Below, piece by piece: positions 12,829 through 25,834 of a stretch of 64,000 nt of DNA; positions within the stretch are counted from its first letter, which is position 1; each line of letters starts with the position of its first letter. The notes beneath the pieces were generated by a model, which did no database searches, had not been told where the DNA came from, and was given only the letters and a program-made list of their open reading frames with translations. Where the stretch lies: positions 24,835,418 to 24,899,417 of the forward strand of contig CM056999.1 in the NCBI GenBank assembly GCA_029891345.1, given 5' to 3'. Origin of the DNA: Dryococelus australis (lineage: Eukaryota > Arthropoda > Insecta > Phasmatodea > Phasmatidae). Position numbers and translations under genes: made by a program.

Positions 12829-14048
12829 TCCTACTCTATGGTTTGTACAGTTGATAAAACCAAGTCTCTTGCTTTCTCTTCATCAGGGTTTAGCATCCAG
12901 CAATCGGAAACGAATTACCTCTAGAACAAATCACTCTATGGCTAGGAACAAAAGTGTATTTATTATAAATGATAAATGCGGTGACACTTATGCTCACTAC
13001 TAAGCTAGCATGAACGGAAGTAAGCTACACTTTACAGGTGGAGGTGACCTGCTCCTAAACTACTCAGGATTAGAATGACTTTTGACGGCTATGAAAACAA
13101 CTCATACGCAGTTATTCTAACCTGGGGTTTCCTAGAAGAGACTTTACAAAAGGGGCCACCACCGAAAGGTTAGTGGGTGTAGTTGCCACTTACCAGCAAA
13201 TAGCGGCAGCTGTCAAACTAGGAGGATCTACAGCAGAAGTGGAGAGAAGTCTTGCAGGCTTCTGGTGTGTTGAGCTTCTAGTAAGCTGTTGGGTTGGTGT
13301 TAGAAGCCTCTGAAGCCTCTGGTATATGGTGGTAGCAGCCTCTGGAGGTTGCTGAAGATCTAAAATACCTGTTAGGCAGTAGAGAGCGCCAGCACTGAAG
13401 TGTTGAGGTGCGCTACTGGAGAAGATAACTGCCTTCGTCAGCCACACTTGGCCTTATATAGTGCGTTCTGCTGGCCCATACCTGCGATAGAATGGGAGGT
13501 GTAACCTCCCTCTGGGACGTCTGCCTGGAGTGAACGGGGTGGGACAATCTACTCTCTGCTCTCGGCTCTATGTCCTCGGGCGCTCGCGGCGCTTGGTCCT
13601 CTTCGGAAAGATTCGCAGGTGTGGCGACACTTTGCCAGGTTCATCGGGGAGGCTGATGTGTTACTGCGGCCGCTTGGAAATGTCGTTTATTTCACGTTCT
13701 AGAACTGCCTAGAAGGACTGGGAGCGATCCTGTATGCATTCGTGAATAACGTGTTCTGTTTGACCCATCCTCGGGTTACATAGAACTACGTGAGTAGTGA
13801 GGTAAAGTTGGTTTTGGAGAACCAGTGGGAAATACCATGTGTCTGTAACTGTCCCTCCACTGGAAGCATTGCTGTACCAATCTATGGTTCCTTCTTGGTT
13901 TGGTAGTAACACGTTAGGATGGTGGCTCATCCGTTGTAAGTTAATAGTGGAGCAGGGGAATGTAGAACTGTTCCAAGTATGAAGAATCATCGAAAAAAAC
14001 ATTTTGAATATGTAGGCGGACCTCTTAACTAAGGGTTAGTTGACATGC
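12829..14048 (-). repeat. LTR C plus leader, left-arm copy
   Basis: Mirror of 39640-40860. The TATA box TATATAAGG is at 13452-13460 (minus). The leader frame 13190-13447 (minus) contains LQQPPEAATTIYQRL and ends at a conserved GCTGGTAAGT splice-donor-like site. A 2-bp AC present in the right arm near 40450 is missing here. Confidence 0.5.
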
Positions 14049-15129
14049 AGGGAAGCCCTGTTAAGAAGTTCCCACTTAAGGAGTTTTCCTTCTTAATAAG
14101 TTGAATAATTGTGCACCTTATATTTCTGCACATCTGTAATTTAACCCTTTTAAGAAGTTTTCCTGGATAATAAGCATTATTTGTTCAGTCCCTTCAGAAA
14201 CGTCTTGACATAGTTTTACTGTATGTAGTTGTGCTCACTCTGTGTGCTGGGGCTCGTTGGAAATTGCCCTAGATCTGTCTCTCTCTGGCGTGCTGGTTCT
14301 CTTTTTTCCCCTCGCCCAGTTTGGCCAGTGCTGGAGTGCTGCTAATGCATTTGCCCTCCTGTGATTTGGGATTACTGTCAAGGGTGATGCGGTGTACCAG
14401 CGGACCCTCAACCTCTGTTATTGTACGTGCTGTTTACAAGCTCAGCATAAACGTTGTGGTTACTTATTATAAATATATATGTACAACACTATCCTGTGGA
14501 AAGAAAATACATAAAAGAACGACACGTGTAAATCAATTGGGAATAAAATATGTACACAATGCCTTACTCGTGGAAGGCGGGGTGGAGTGCGAACAATTTT
14601 TTTGCTTGCGGTGGTGTATTACGTTGAAGGAAACCTGACATTCTCTTTTCGGCAACTTGTGGGTCTCTCCGCGAGCACAACAGTTATGTGTGACATAATG
14701 GAAGGTTGCCAACCCCAGGCCTTCCATCACCTGGGGCTGGCAAGCACGAATGCACTTTAATGAAGTTAATACAAAAAACATATGCAGATGGTGGTCACTA
14801 ATAAAAGATAAATGATAAACATGGACACCCAATCACATAAGAACACTAAATTAATATTCTAGTACCTTTGGTAATTTGGTGAGTGTCTAAAGGAGCCCTG
14901 GCTTATTGTTTGGTTGTCTATCTCTCTGTATAAAAAGATATAAACACACTCCATTTATGCAAAATGCTAAATAAACAAAAACTGCAATTATTTCATAGAC
15001 GTGGCACTACATGAATCATATCTAGGATGAAAATTAGTTAAATTTTCTTGGACGCATATAGCGAGTCTTTATTTTGATACTGGTAAGATCATGTATCGTC
15101 ACATAGTACATTTTAAAAACACATTGTTA

Positions 15130-15849
15130 CCGTATTTACTTGTGTATAGTGCGCACCATGATTTTTGCAACAAGTTCCAGGGCAAATTTTAAAAAAATAA
15201 AATTGCACCAAAAATTTGTGGCGCCCTGTTAGTAAGTATGGAAGAAATATTTTTTTTCACATTAATGTGTGGTTATTGTGATATGTTTGGAAAATATTTA
15301 AATTAATTAACTTTGGCTGCAGAAAGCCAAAATAAAAAGTTCAGGTAACCTCATGCTTCTACTACACATCATTTCCAGCTTGGTTTTTCTTTTTTCTCCT
15401 TTCAGCAGTGACCGGCTCTCCCTTTTTTTTTGCCATCCTAGAATGTCACACTACCCTTATCTACAAAAGATGGAAACAAAGTGGGATGGCGGAATTATCG
15501 ACTGGCAACATCTGGGTGTTATTACAAGAGGGGGGGGGGGGAGGGCTGTAAACAAGTGGCAGCTCTGGTTTTGTGGTGTGACAGGATGCAATTAGGTGGG
15601 GGGGGGGGGGGGAGTGTTGGCCCTACACATAACTGAAGGGTCACAGAGAGAAAGAGAGAGAAGGGAGAGGAGTGATGTAAGAGCAAGAGATGAGACAACA
15701 GACTATCCCGCCACTTCCCCCAAAATACCTGGACAATTTATGGCTACCACTCCCCCTTCCTATTTTTGTTTCTGTGTATAGTGCGCACCCTAGAAATTTT
15801 TTCCTTTATTTTGGGAAAAAATGGTCACTCTATACGCGAGTAAATACTG
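15130..15849. mobile_element. TA-flanked MITE, left-arm copy (720 bp)
   Basis: It starts CCGTATTTACTTGTGTATAG and ends in the inverted form of CAGTATTTACTCGCGTATAG, with TA on both sides (15128-15129 and 15850-15851). It contains G runs of 12 and 15. The second run is 13 in the right-arm copy. No transposase is present. Confidence 0.8.
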
Positions 15850-16963
15850 TATATTTAATTACACATGAAATATTAATAATACTAAAAGTTAATCTATCTA
15901 AGCTCCCCTCCTACTATGTTTCTGGACTCCATTTTGTATGGAGTACTACTAATTATGTACACTGGTGAAGTCTTTTCCCCATGTAATCATTGGCACTGTG
16001 GTGAGCATCTGCAAGTGATCAAGTCTACGTAAGTGGGCAGTTGACCAATTAAAACTTGGTGACGTGATGTATTGTGAATCTATACATGTGCAACTGGCTC
16101 CTCAGAATATTTATATAACTGCAAATTATTAGTTCAAGTCTCGTAGTCACTTAGTAAGTGCACTGAATGTCTTTATATTGCATGTATTTCTCACACATTG
16201 TTTACCTGTCAACGGATTTACTGTTGCCTATTGACTGTTCGTTACAAGGGCAATCTACTAGCTCCTACACATCACGTGGTACTGTTTATATTTTATGGGA
16301 GCTTAGTTACTGATACTTGCCGAAAATTTTCAATATACTCTGAACACTTTGGTAACCTAATACTAATAGCACTATTGTGGAAGTGGTAATGTTCTGCATT
16401 ACTCTCACTGTTTATTATAACTGGTGGCTATCACTATGTTAAGGCATTAATTAGGGCTATAATAAGTCCTAAAAGGTACTGATTTGTGGTAGCTTAGTAA
16501 TGGCTACCTAATACAAGCGTCTTATGGAGCACTGCACTTACTTGTTGGCGGACTTGTTCTTCCCCAGTTTTTACCTCTGCCATAGTGCAGCATGAACAGG
16601 GTAAGGCTATGTGAAGCATGACATGGGCCTCCCCGGAGACTCTTTGTACCGGACTGGCACTGCTACTGCATTGGTGGCACGAGTGGGTATCACTCTCTTG
16701 GGTTCAGCAACTGGTGCTGAGGTATCGCCTCCGTCCGTGGTTATTGGGGATCAAATTGCACTGGGGAACGATGGATTGATGAGGCAGTGCGAGGCAGTGG
16801 TAAGCTAGAACCCTCCACCTCGACTGCTTGGGTTCCCACCTGAAGTTCTCAATGTCTGGATTGGTCGCTAGAGAGCGGGTCCTCCTTTCAACCTCAGCGA
16901 CTCCCATGGTGTTTTCGGCTTGTTCAAAAGGCAGTAGTATGGTGTCTGTGTCGCTGCTGCTTA

Positions 16964-17217
16964 CCATCCCTACTGTACTGGTGAACTTCAGAGTGGGGCT
17001 CTCTTGGGCCCCTCATACTTGGTGATACCGGTGGTTTTACTGCTGTATCTCCAGACGGTGTGTGGTGGTCATGGGTTTCGCTGTTGCTCACCATCCCTAC
17101 TGTACTGGTGAACTTCAGAGTGGGGCTCTCTTGGGCCCCTCATACTTGGTGATACCGGTGGGTTTTACTGCTGTATCTCCAGACGGTGTGTAGTGGTCAT
17201 GGGTTTCGCTGTTGCTC
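16964..17217. repeat. Two-copy 127-bp tandem repeat, left arm
   Basis: CCATCCCTACTGTACTGG recurs at 16964 and 17091, followed by near-identical sequence. The mirror copies lie at about 36470-36725, downstream of the integrase C-terminus. Confidence 0.85.
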
Positions 17218-17477
17218 ACCATATCAACCACATTGGAGGATGTCTGAGGGGGTAACAGAACAGGACTGGTTGCCTCGTTGACATTAATGGATGCATCCTC
17301 GGGTACAGTGGACAGAGGAGGAGCGGGGGGAGGGTGCAGTTGGGGCTCCGACCTCCTTCACTTCACCTGGGGTGTTTCGGACTCCTCCGATATCCTGCTT
17401 GAACTGTGAAATTTCTGAATGGTTTCTCTGTACAGGACGCTGCGCCGGTTACTTTGCTCTAGCCAGGGGTGGCCCAG

Positions 17478-20400
17478 TCACGTCTGATTGTAATCTTGCG
17501 GGCATAACTGGTAGCGTCGAGGGCAGGGATCTGATAAAGACTGCTTTATCCACTTCGGAAAGTCTATTCTTGTAAGCTGGGAATAGCTTTGCTCCCTGTC
17601 TCTATCTGGAGTTCTTGCCTCGGGCCTTCTGGTAGGCCTTAGCTTGATGACGGGCGTTGACCTCAACGAGGCCAGATTGTCCTCTTCATCCATTGGCCAT
17701 GAAGTTTCAGCTGTAGCTGTCTCATCGTCTTGGTCCGGTCCTTGAGTATCTTTATATATTTTCCTATGCAGGTCTTCCACCCAGGAGACGTTATCCTGGC
17801 GTCCAACTATACGATATGGACCATCCCACTAATCAGCAAGGTCAGTATTAAATTTTGCTGCTGACTTTGCTGAGATGGTGGCTTTTCAGTAGCACTGCCT
17901 CGCGTAGGTTAAAGCCCCTTACATCTGTTTACGGTATTCAATATTTCCTTCGTATATAATTATCCTGGGTATCTTGAGCCTCTTTGGTTCAGGTTAGCGT
18001 GGCGAGTTGGACATCTTCGGGTAGAGGCATTTCGTTTGATTGTTCTCCCACTGCTAATCCCATGGGTATCAAAGCTGTTGACCATGGAGGACTTTACTTG
18101 GGCTGGTGTTCACTGCCTCATTGGTTCTTCATCAAAGGGCGAACAGAATGGTGGGGGTATGCTTATCCCAGTGCCCACACTGATTCGGAGGCATTTTTTA
18201 ATTTATTGGTTCCTCCGCTTAATGGGGTTCGCCGGGGGATAGTATGAGGGAGTTGTCCACGTTTCTATCCCATTTCTGGAATGCTGATTGCCACTGGGCG
18301 CTAATAAACTGTGTACCATTGTCTGTCAGTATCGCCTACGGGTACCCTTAGCGATAATTGGTGTAGTTTTTAGGCTGGTTAAAGGGAATGCCTCAACCCA
18401 CCTACAGAACTGCTAGGTAACTATAAGGAGGTAGCGATTGCCTTTGTTGCTCCTCAGATATGGGCCCATCAGATCGGCAGCCAGGTGTGTCCACGCAGTC
18501 TTGGGTCACCTGAATTTTGCGGTGGGTGTAGTCCTGGGGTAGGCTATGCTCTGGCAGCATGTTTCGCAGTTGCTAATGTACTGCTGAACATCCCTGCTCA
18601 TTCCATCCCAGCCATATCACACCCCTATATCCATGTGAGTCTCTTGTGTCCCAGGGTCCCGGGGTATCCTGCCGCTTTCCCCCAGGGCTTGGAACGCCTG
18701 TCATTTGGGTCCCCATTTCCTACACACTTCTTTCTCGAGCAATGGATGAAGAGGTGCCATCTGGTTGGCTATGTTTGGCACAAAATCTCGTAGCGAATTA
18801 CATAGGCTGAGATATTGACGTACCTGCCTTTTATTGGATGGCTCTTCCGCCGCCTCTGTTGCTCATATGGAATTCTGTTGTGGAAAATTCCCTTCTGCTG
18901 GAGACACTACGTGCCCAATGTAATAGTATCAAGGTTTTTTCCGCTGTGACTCTTTGTTAGTTTACATGTCATCCCATGTAGGCCTAATTATAGCCTCTCC
19001 AAAACCCTTTGGATGTTGTGTAGGTGTTCTTCGCAGGTCTTTGAAGAATAGATGATGTCATAGGGGTATGCAAAACAAAATTTGCCTGTATATTCGCCGA
19101 CATATCAATTGAATACTTCTGCTGACATAAGGTGTTGGAACTTGGCAGGCACATTTTTTAATCTAAATGGCATCACTCGAAATTGTAATGTTTCTCCTTT
19201 GGGCGTTATAAAGGCAGTGAACTTCCTGCTATCTGGATATACCGCAATCTGCCAGTATCCTGACTCCATGTCTAGGGTATTAATGATTTTTGCCTCTCTG
19301 ATGTCTCGCAGGGTATGGGTCAAGTTAATTGCGGGAGGAGTTATTGGGTGTGTCACATCATTTAGTGCCTTGTAGTTTACACAGAACCAAAGTTTGTTGT
19401 CCTTCTTTGACACTAGAACTACATGTGAGTTATAGGGTGAGTTAGATGGTTCAACTATCCCTTGCTCCTTCATTTCGTTAACTTGCTCCATGAACATTTA
19501 ATGCCTACAAGTGTATACTCAGTATGGTCTGTTGTACACCAGGGCCTCTGTGTTGGTCCATATTTCATGTTGAATGAAAGTGGTTGGTTGTAAGTGGCCC
19601 CCTTGTGCAAAGGCACTGGCATGCTCATCTAATACATTTTTCAACTCTTGAAATTTAGATTTCGGAAGTTCATGATTTATTTTACATGGGTCTATTGGCG
19701 TAGGGATTACAGCTTCAGAGCTGTTTTCCCTGTTTACCATGACTCGGTACTTGTTGCGTAGATAAACTTACTGTTTCCCATGGTCTATGACATATTGTTG
19801 TCGTAGCCAAAGATAGCCAACTATGACAGCCTCGGTGATTACTGGGAAACTGCGAATTCCGCAATATTGGAATGCCTCTGTAGGCTTATGTTTAAGGTGA
19901 TTCGACCATTTAATTTCAATGTTGCATCAGGATGGGCAATACGGATGACATTTTTTTGTATTTGGAGATTGTTCTGTCGTTGTTGGTTCAGCAGGTTGCT
20001 TCTTATAAGATTTCCCATCGCAGCAGAATCTAACAAGGCTAAGAATTTTTTACCATTTATCTCCGCTTCTATGTGGGGCACGACGAGGAGTGTAGCTTCC
20101 TCACTTAGACATTAGATACAGGGTCCGGTTTTGCCAGCTGTGGTGGCTCGCTTTGCACCCCAACTTCGGTTTCTCTTTCTGGCTTGACTGGGGGTTAGCT
20201 GCCGGTGCAGTTGGGGTTGTTGCCACAAATGCAATTTCTTTCCCTGTATTCCGCTGTCTTGTGGCCTTTCTAGGGCAATCCTTATTTAAGCGACGTCCTG
20301 AGCAAAACCAGCATTTTGGTACAAATGACATTTGTGGGTTGGGGGAGGGGTTTCTCCCTTTTGGCATCGGGCAGAGAAGGATGTGACTCCGTTGCCTTAG

Positions 20401-20687
20401 TATTCCGTGGTTTTTCTAGAGCTCCTTGTGTCTTGAAGTTTTGTTCAGCAACTTTCAACAGTTTACTAGTTCGAGGTTCGCTGGTTTTGGCATCGGTAAG
20501 ATGTTTCTCAGATTAGGTAACAACAGCCTTCTGATGTAACGGATGGAAATGGCTTGGTTGCAGTCAGTGTATATTTGGTGAAAAATCTGTTCATTTTGTC
20601 TAATGAAGATTTCAGCTTCTTCGGCAGGCTCTTGGACTTCACTGTAAAAAATTTGGTGGTTAGTCTAGCCACTACTTCCTCACCGGT
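17478..20687 (-). pseudogene. Ty3/gypsy-like gag-pol remnant, left-arm copy
   Basis: Mirror of 33000-36208. Parts on the minus strand are the Gag C-terminal knuckle (20101-20367), protease (19839-20081), linker (19519-19740), reverse transcriptase (19105-19497) and integrase C-terminus (17478-17780). A single-base difference in a C run shortens the protease frame to 80 codons here against 104 on the right arm. Confidence 0.85.
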
Positions 20688-20899
20688 AAAGTTTGCCGCC
20701 AGGCCAGGCCTGCCGTTTTAACCGATTTTATCTGTTTTTTACGGATTTTTAACACATTAGAAAAATCCAAACCGAAACATTAGGTTTTTTTTATAGCACT
20801 TTGCTCGAAGTGGCGTCATTAGCGTCCACAGCGATATGTGTCAGTTTCACTGATGCATTGATTTGAAAGATTCTTATAATGGAGGTGGATAATTAAAAG

Positions 20900-20950
20900 A
20901 AATATTTTGGACATACGCCATTGCTCCAATAGTGTATGTCCAAAATATTT
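20900..20950. repeat. 51-nt perfect-stem hairpin, left arm
   Basis: AAATATTTTGGACATAC (20900-20916) pairs with GTATGTCCAAAATATTT (20934-20950). The 17-nt loop can itself form a 4-bp stem (ATTG/CAAT). The mirror copy is at 32737-32787. Confidence 0.9.
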
Positions 20951-20992
20951 TGCATAATTTTTCACTGGTGCGGGTATACAGTTATCTATATC

Positions 20993-21110
20993 CAGTAGAA
21001 TCCCGTTGTAGCGAGCATGGCACCTGCGAGAACATGGTTATAATGAGGTGTTTTTGAGGAATCGTCAAAATATCGCAAAAATATTCCATGAAAAATTGTA
21101 ATTTTACGAA
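20993..21110. mobile_element. pogo/Tigger-like terminal repeat fragment, left arm
   Basis: CAGTAGAATCCCGTTGTAGC followed by GGTTATAATGAGG has the form of a pogo/Tigger-type 5' terminal repeat. I find no partner terminus, so this is a truncated piece. The mirror ends at 32694. Confidence 0.5.
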
Positions 21111-21225
21111 TTGAAACGTGTACGGTGAGATTGTGTGAAGCAGGCTTGTGGCAGGTCTCGTGACTGTGTGAAGCATACTTTTGTTATCTGTCTGCCGTAA
21201 CTTCACTCCCTCGCTCCGCCTCCTT

Positions 21226-21746
21226 GTTTCACTAAGTAGCTTGTGCCGCTCTCATTTGTTACATTCTTCCGTCTTGCCACCTAACCCCCTTACTCAAGCA
21301 AACCAGAGGGAGCTACTGGAGCAAGGAAAAATAACTCCCAAGCCCGGTCGTGCATGGACTTACATAGTCTGCAGGACAGGTGAAACGCCAGGCCACGGTT
21401 AGAGGTATGACGTCCCTCTTGTGCAAGCCGGGTGGGGGAAGCTACCCTCTATCCGGCGCTCAGCTTTGTGCATAATCGGCGGTGTTTGGTTAAGCCCCTA
21501 AGCAATTGATGGCTTGTAGGCTCTCAACACCGTTTGATGTTCGGCTGGCGGGGGGTGTTGAGGAGCTTGCTCACTGGCTTATGCAACCTTATTTTGTACT
21601 TTTTAGAATCACCATCCAGGGTTGTGGCAATCTAAGACACCTGTGCAATATGTTGCCGGGTTTGACTCTTTGACTCTCCCTCAGGTGACATAGAAATACA
21701 TGAGGCATATGAGTCGTAGTAATATACAGGAAAGTGGCATGTGTCA
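21226..21746 (-). repeat. LTR A, left-arm copy
   Basis: Mirror of 31940-32460. It starts TGACACATGCCAC at 21746 (minus) after a polypurine/poly-G tract that reads as C16 at 21761-21776 on the plus strand. Confidence 0.55.
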
Positions 21747-21775
21747 ATTCACCCCCCTCACCCCCCCCCCCCCCC

Positions 21776-22501
21776 CATTTTGCGATGAAGACTCATCGAG
21801 TGAATATGGCTGAGTAGGGAATGAAGAAGTGGTGTCTCTTCATCTGGAAGATCACTTTGTGTAGAAAGTCTATGAAAAAAAATTTTGATTGACGGACCCT
21901 TAACTCTTGCCTGCTTGACCGCTGTAATTGCGCACACTCTGTGTGCTGAAGTCCATTGGGAAATATGTGGCGCGTGACATGCTGGCCGTAGCGTTGTCTT
22001 GCTCTTCGGTCTTGCTCTTCGGTCTGGCTCTCTCTCTCTGTCTGGCATCCTGGCGAGCTGAAGTAACGCTCTGCTAATGCGTTCCCTTCCTGTGGTAAGG
22101 ATTAGTGTCAGGAGTGACGCAAGGGTACTGGGTGTTCCCCGGCCTACTTTATTACCTTTGCCTTTGAGAGAACTCAGCATAGCATTGTTGTTAATTACTA
22201 TTATATATACAACAAGAACCTATGGAAAGAAATTATATAAAATCGACACATAAAAAGACAATTGGGAATAAAAATACTTACAAGCCTTTCTCGTGGAAGG
22301 CTCGTAAATACAAACTATCATGGAGTTTGCTGTGGTGTGTTAGTTAAAGAAAACCTAGCACTCTTTCTTGGGCAACCTTTGGGTCTCGCAGCAAGCAGAA
22401 TAGTTACGTGTGATATTGTGGGATTTTGCCAACCTCAAGCCCTCCATCACCTGAGATGGTTGGCTAACGAAACAGATGAGTACTCTTTAAGAATGATTTG
22501 A
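21776..22501 (-). pseudogene. 3'-end (envelope-region) remnant, left-arm copy
   Basis: Mirror of 31184-31910. The open segment 21758-22180 (minus) is 140 codons here. The right arm has 103 because an extra base in a C run shifts the frame. Confidence 0.35.
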
Positions 22502-22828
22502 CACTCGGTCATAATGCGCATGTTAGTCACTTTAAATACTAACACGCGAAACGCTGAATCACATAATTAATATTTGTTTTGTAACCCTTGTACCTTAGCT
22601 CATTGTAGTGAGTCCATAGGAGCTCTGTGGCTCAAGAGCTCTTGTTTGATTCTTAGTTAGTGTAGAAGTTTCATAAAACATAGTGAAAATAGGTACACAA
22701 ATAGTAGGGAAATAGGAAGTCTGGCGTAAGGGGATCGGGTATCAGAGCCGGATCCGGGGGAGCCGCCATGCTGTTACGTCACCCGGCCGCCATATTGGAT
22801 GTCATTGACATTTCATCCCCAACCCATG

Positions 22829-22841
22829 TGACCTTTGACCT
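22829..22841 (-). promoter_or_regulatory. DR1 nuclear-receptor-like motif (left arm, outer)
   Basis: TGACCTTTGACCT is the reverse complement of a perfect AGGTCA-A-AGGTCA direct repeat, the consensus for RXR/USP- or HNF4-type receptors. It sits in a transposon-derived tandem unit, so function is unproven. Confidence 0.4.
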
Positions 22842-23002
22842 TGACATTTATCCAGAGGACCTTTGACTTCAAAAAACACTAAAAAATGTTTAATAATTCC
22901 AAAAACTCCTCAAAAAATAAAAAGAACTTTTTTAAAAAGCCCAAAAAAAATTTATTATGCAAAATTATTAATAATTACAAAAACATATTTAGAAAAATTA
23001 TT

Positions 23003-23800
23003 TAAAGGGTCCACAGAAATCATTCATTTTTCGAGAAATGCTGACTGCGATCAGCGACTCCGGTGACTGGGATCAGTGACCCAGGGGTCGGAGAGCAGTG
23101 CCAATGACCTTTGACATAGAAAATGTATATATAAAAGAAATATATAAAAATTCACGAAAAATAAAAAATAAGAAAATTTTCTTTTTTTAAAATTCTTTAC
23201 TACTAATTCCATTAAAAAATTGTTTAAAAATTTAAATAAATTATTAAAAAATATATTATAAATTTGTATTTAAAAAAATTTGTAATTATAAAGTTTTTAC
23301 CTCGGTGGCCATTTTTCCAGTTTTCCCCTCAAAATTTCAGTTTTTCCTTAAAAATTTCCCTCAAGAAATTTTATAAAAAAAATTTATTAAAAAACGTACA
23401 TTTCCTGAGGTCCCCCCCCCCCCCCCCCCACATCACCAATTACTCACATCTGTTCAAATCCAGCAGATGACTGACTCCCTCACACCCACTCATTCCGCCA
23501 TCTTGATTTTTTTTTTTCGCCATTTGTTTACATTTTACTGGAATCAGCCATCTTTATTTATATGTTACTGTCTCTCTCACCTTCGTTTGACAGTCATATT
23601 TGTTTTTCGTTTGTCATTTGTTTATACATTACTGGAGGCCGCTATATTGGTAGGTGATCCCCATCTTTGTAGGTAACCACCATCTTAGTATACATCACCC
23701 ATCTTGGAAGACAGTGCCCAATAGCAATTGACCTTTGACCTGTGACCTTGAAAAAAAATTCTAGAAATAATACAGGAAAGTCAACAAGTATAATACATTA
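23003..23800. repeat. Tandem unit 1 (about 798 bp), left arm inner end
   Basis: The unit starts at GGTCCACAGAAATCAT and runs through CCTGAGGTC, C18, GACTGACTCCCTC and CATTTGTTTATACATTACTGGAGGCC to AATACATTA. Unit 2 (23801-24495) is a diverged tandem copy. The right arm has only the unit-1 version (29884 to about 30680). Confidence 0.85.
23729..23741 (-). promoter_or_regulatory. DR1 nuclear-receptor-like motif (left arm, inner)
   Basis: This is a second perfect TGACCTTTGACCT, followed by a third half-site (TGTGACCTT). The mirror is at 29943-29955. Confidence 0.4.
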
Positions 23801-24495
23801 ATTTCAAAGATCCACAGAAATCATAAATTTTTTCCAGAAATGCTGACAGGGAGTAGTAACCCAGGGGTCAGGAAAGTAGTACCTATGACATTTGACCTTC
23901 AAAATGCCAAAATAAAAAATTTTTTAAAAATTACAAAATAAATTAGCAAATACATTTAATATAAAAAAATTATTATAAAAAATTAATTTACAAAACATTT
24001 TAAATGAAATAAATGGATAAAAATTTTATTTAAAAAATTCTGTGATTAAAACGTCTTTAACCCCGGCGGCCTTTTTTTCCCTCAAAATTTACCTGAAGAA
24101 ATTTTGTAAAAAATTTAACTAACAAAACTTACATTTCCTGAGGTCTCCCCCCATACCAACAAGTACTCACCTCTGTCTGAATACAGCAGATGACTGACTC
24201 CCTCGCACCCATTCCACTCATCTGTACTCATTTTGCCTTCTTGATTTTTTCGTTCATTTGTTTACATGATACTGGAGGCAGCCATCTTTGTTTTACGTGA
24301 CTGTTTCTCTCACCTTCGTTTGACAGGCTTATTTGTTTTTCGTTTATCATTTGTTTATACATTACTGGAGGCCGCCATCTTGGTGGCCTCTTGGTAGGTA
24401 ACCAAGACAATGCCCCACAGGAATTGATCTTTGCCCTGTGATCTTGAAAATAAAAAACTTGAGAAATAATACATAAAAGTCAAGAAGTAAAATAC
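23801..24495. repeat. Tandem unit 2, present only on the left side
   Basis: It is a diverged copy of unit 1, sharing TCCACAGAAATCAT, CCAGAAATGCTGAC, GACTGACTCCCTC, TTTATACATTACTGGAGGCCGCC and the closing AATACATTA. The right side of the palindrome jumps from unit-1 sequence directly into sequence matching 24496 onward. The near-identical arm therefore ends exactly at this homology. Confidence 0.9.
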
Positions 24496-25049
24496 ATTAC
24501 AGACTACCACCACCATATTAGATGCTGAATACCTCAACCTTGACCCCATGACCTTGAATGAATTTGAAAACAAAACTCGAGAAAAAATCTGTGAAGAGGC
24601 AGAAGCTAGTTGAGATGATCCACCTTCCGCTCAGCTGGTCAAAAACTAAACCTCTCGGCTTACCTCCCTACTGCTTATAATATACAAGTGTACAAGCCTT
24701 ATGGCTTCATATTGACTAGGAACCAATTGTACTGCACCATTAATACACTGTGCAGATGCCAACCAGTCAATCACCAATTTACCACATGATTGCAGCTAAC
24801 TAATTGCATGCTAGCATTGAGACATCACACACAGGCAGGTAGACAGGCTTTAGATGCTAGTTCCTTGATCACATTAGCATGCAGTTATATCTTCAACAGT
24901 TTCTTCCAGAAAAGTTCTTTGCTCAGCTATCAATCATGGTCACACTTAAAGAAGAGAACCGACTCCTGTTGCCAGACCAATCCCTCACAAGAATAACCCC
25001 ATTCACCCCATCGAAAAACATAGATCCCATTGACCCATAATGAGCCCTG

Positions 25050-25214
25050 ATTGTGGTGCTGGGGTGCTGATTGTGGTGCTGTAGTGCTAATTGCAGTGCT
25101 GATTGTGGTGCTGCTATGCTAATTGCAATGCTGATTGTGGTGCTGTGGTACTAATTGCAGTGCTGATTGTCATGCTGCGGTGCTGTGATGCTAATTATGC
25201 TGATGTGATGCTAA

Positions 25215-25288
<74 letters not shown>

Positions 25289-25310
25289 CGCGTGTGCGTG
25301 CGTGTGCGTG
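25050..25310. repeat. GCTGATTGTGGTGCTG minisatellite and (GT)n microsatellite
   Basis: Imperfect repeats of about 36 bp (GCTGATTGTGGTGCTG and variants) at 25050-25220 run into an uninterrupted GT tract ending in GCGTG variants at 25221-25310. The right copy of the inner repeat has only a few CA units near 29275, so the tract expanded on one side. Confidence 0.95.
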
Positions 25311-25469
25311 TAAATCGCAAGTGAAAAAAATATTCATTCATTTTAAACAAAACTTATAAAGTCCTATCTTTAACATCGGAAATGCCAACATTTTATTTCA
25401 TTAATTCGCTTTAAAACAGTATATATCCCGGTTCAGTGGTATATTTCATCGCTTCCTGGGAAAACTTTA

Positions 25470-25703
25470 TTAACACTTTGCAATAAAAGTGTCCAAAACT
25501 ACAGCAGGCTTCCACCATGCTTCCCAATTGATATTCGTCGCGTGAAGAGGACTCTTCGTTCGGACTGCCCTCTTAAGCTGATGGGCATTTTGAACATAGG
25601 TGATAATCCGATCGCAGAATCGGCGCTGGCGACAACCATTTAGCGATAATGCAGGTCGAGGCTCCGTGATCGTCCAGGTCAAAAGACGGCACTTCGTGTT
25701 CAC
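25470..25703 (-). other. 77-codon open frame kept in both inner-repeat copies (left)
   Basis: The frame starts MNTKCRLLTWTITEP and ends TFIAKC. The mirror frame at 28883-29116 is also 77 codons, open, with about 75% identical residues (19 differences counted). No family is recognised. Many differences change the amino acid, which argues against strong purifying selection, although no stop or frameshift separates the copies. Confidence 0.3.
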
Positions 25704-25834
25704 AAGTCATCTTCGTGGTACTGGAGCACTTTCAGAAGATCCACATATTCGTTCGCCCCGGAAGAAAACACGCAGGTACTATCATATATATACTAGGACT
25801 ATATATATTTACATATTTATATAAAGTAGGAATA

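Larger units (their letters stand above)
5839..23800. repeat. Left arm of a giant palindrome (about 18 kb)
   Basis: This is the reverse complement of 29884-47852. Homology starts at AGTAATTTGAATTAC (5839) and is near-perfect to TAATACATTA ending at 23800. Paired positions sum to 53691 at the outer end and 53684 at the inner end, so net indels are about 7 bases in 18 kb. Examples of real differences are a 2-bp AC and a 2-bp AG indel, single-base homopolymer indels and scattered substitutions. All features of the right arm occur here in mirror orientation. Confidence 0.97.
24496..25790. repeat. Inner, diverged inverted repeat, left copy
   Basis: This pairs in inverted orientation with 28798-29883, but with many substitutions and indels (roughly 88-90% identity by eye), unlike the outer arms. 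Landmarks include GACTACCACCACCATATTA, GAGATGATCCACCTTCC and CTACTGCTTATAATATACAAG. Confidence 0.9.

Noticed and set aside
25103-25324. Open frame with a long Cys-Val repeat
   Set aside because: It is the translation of the GT microsatellite, not a protein gene.
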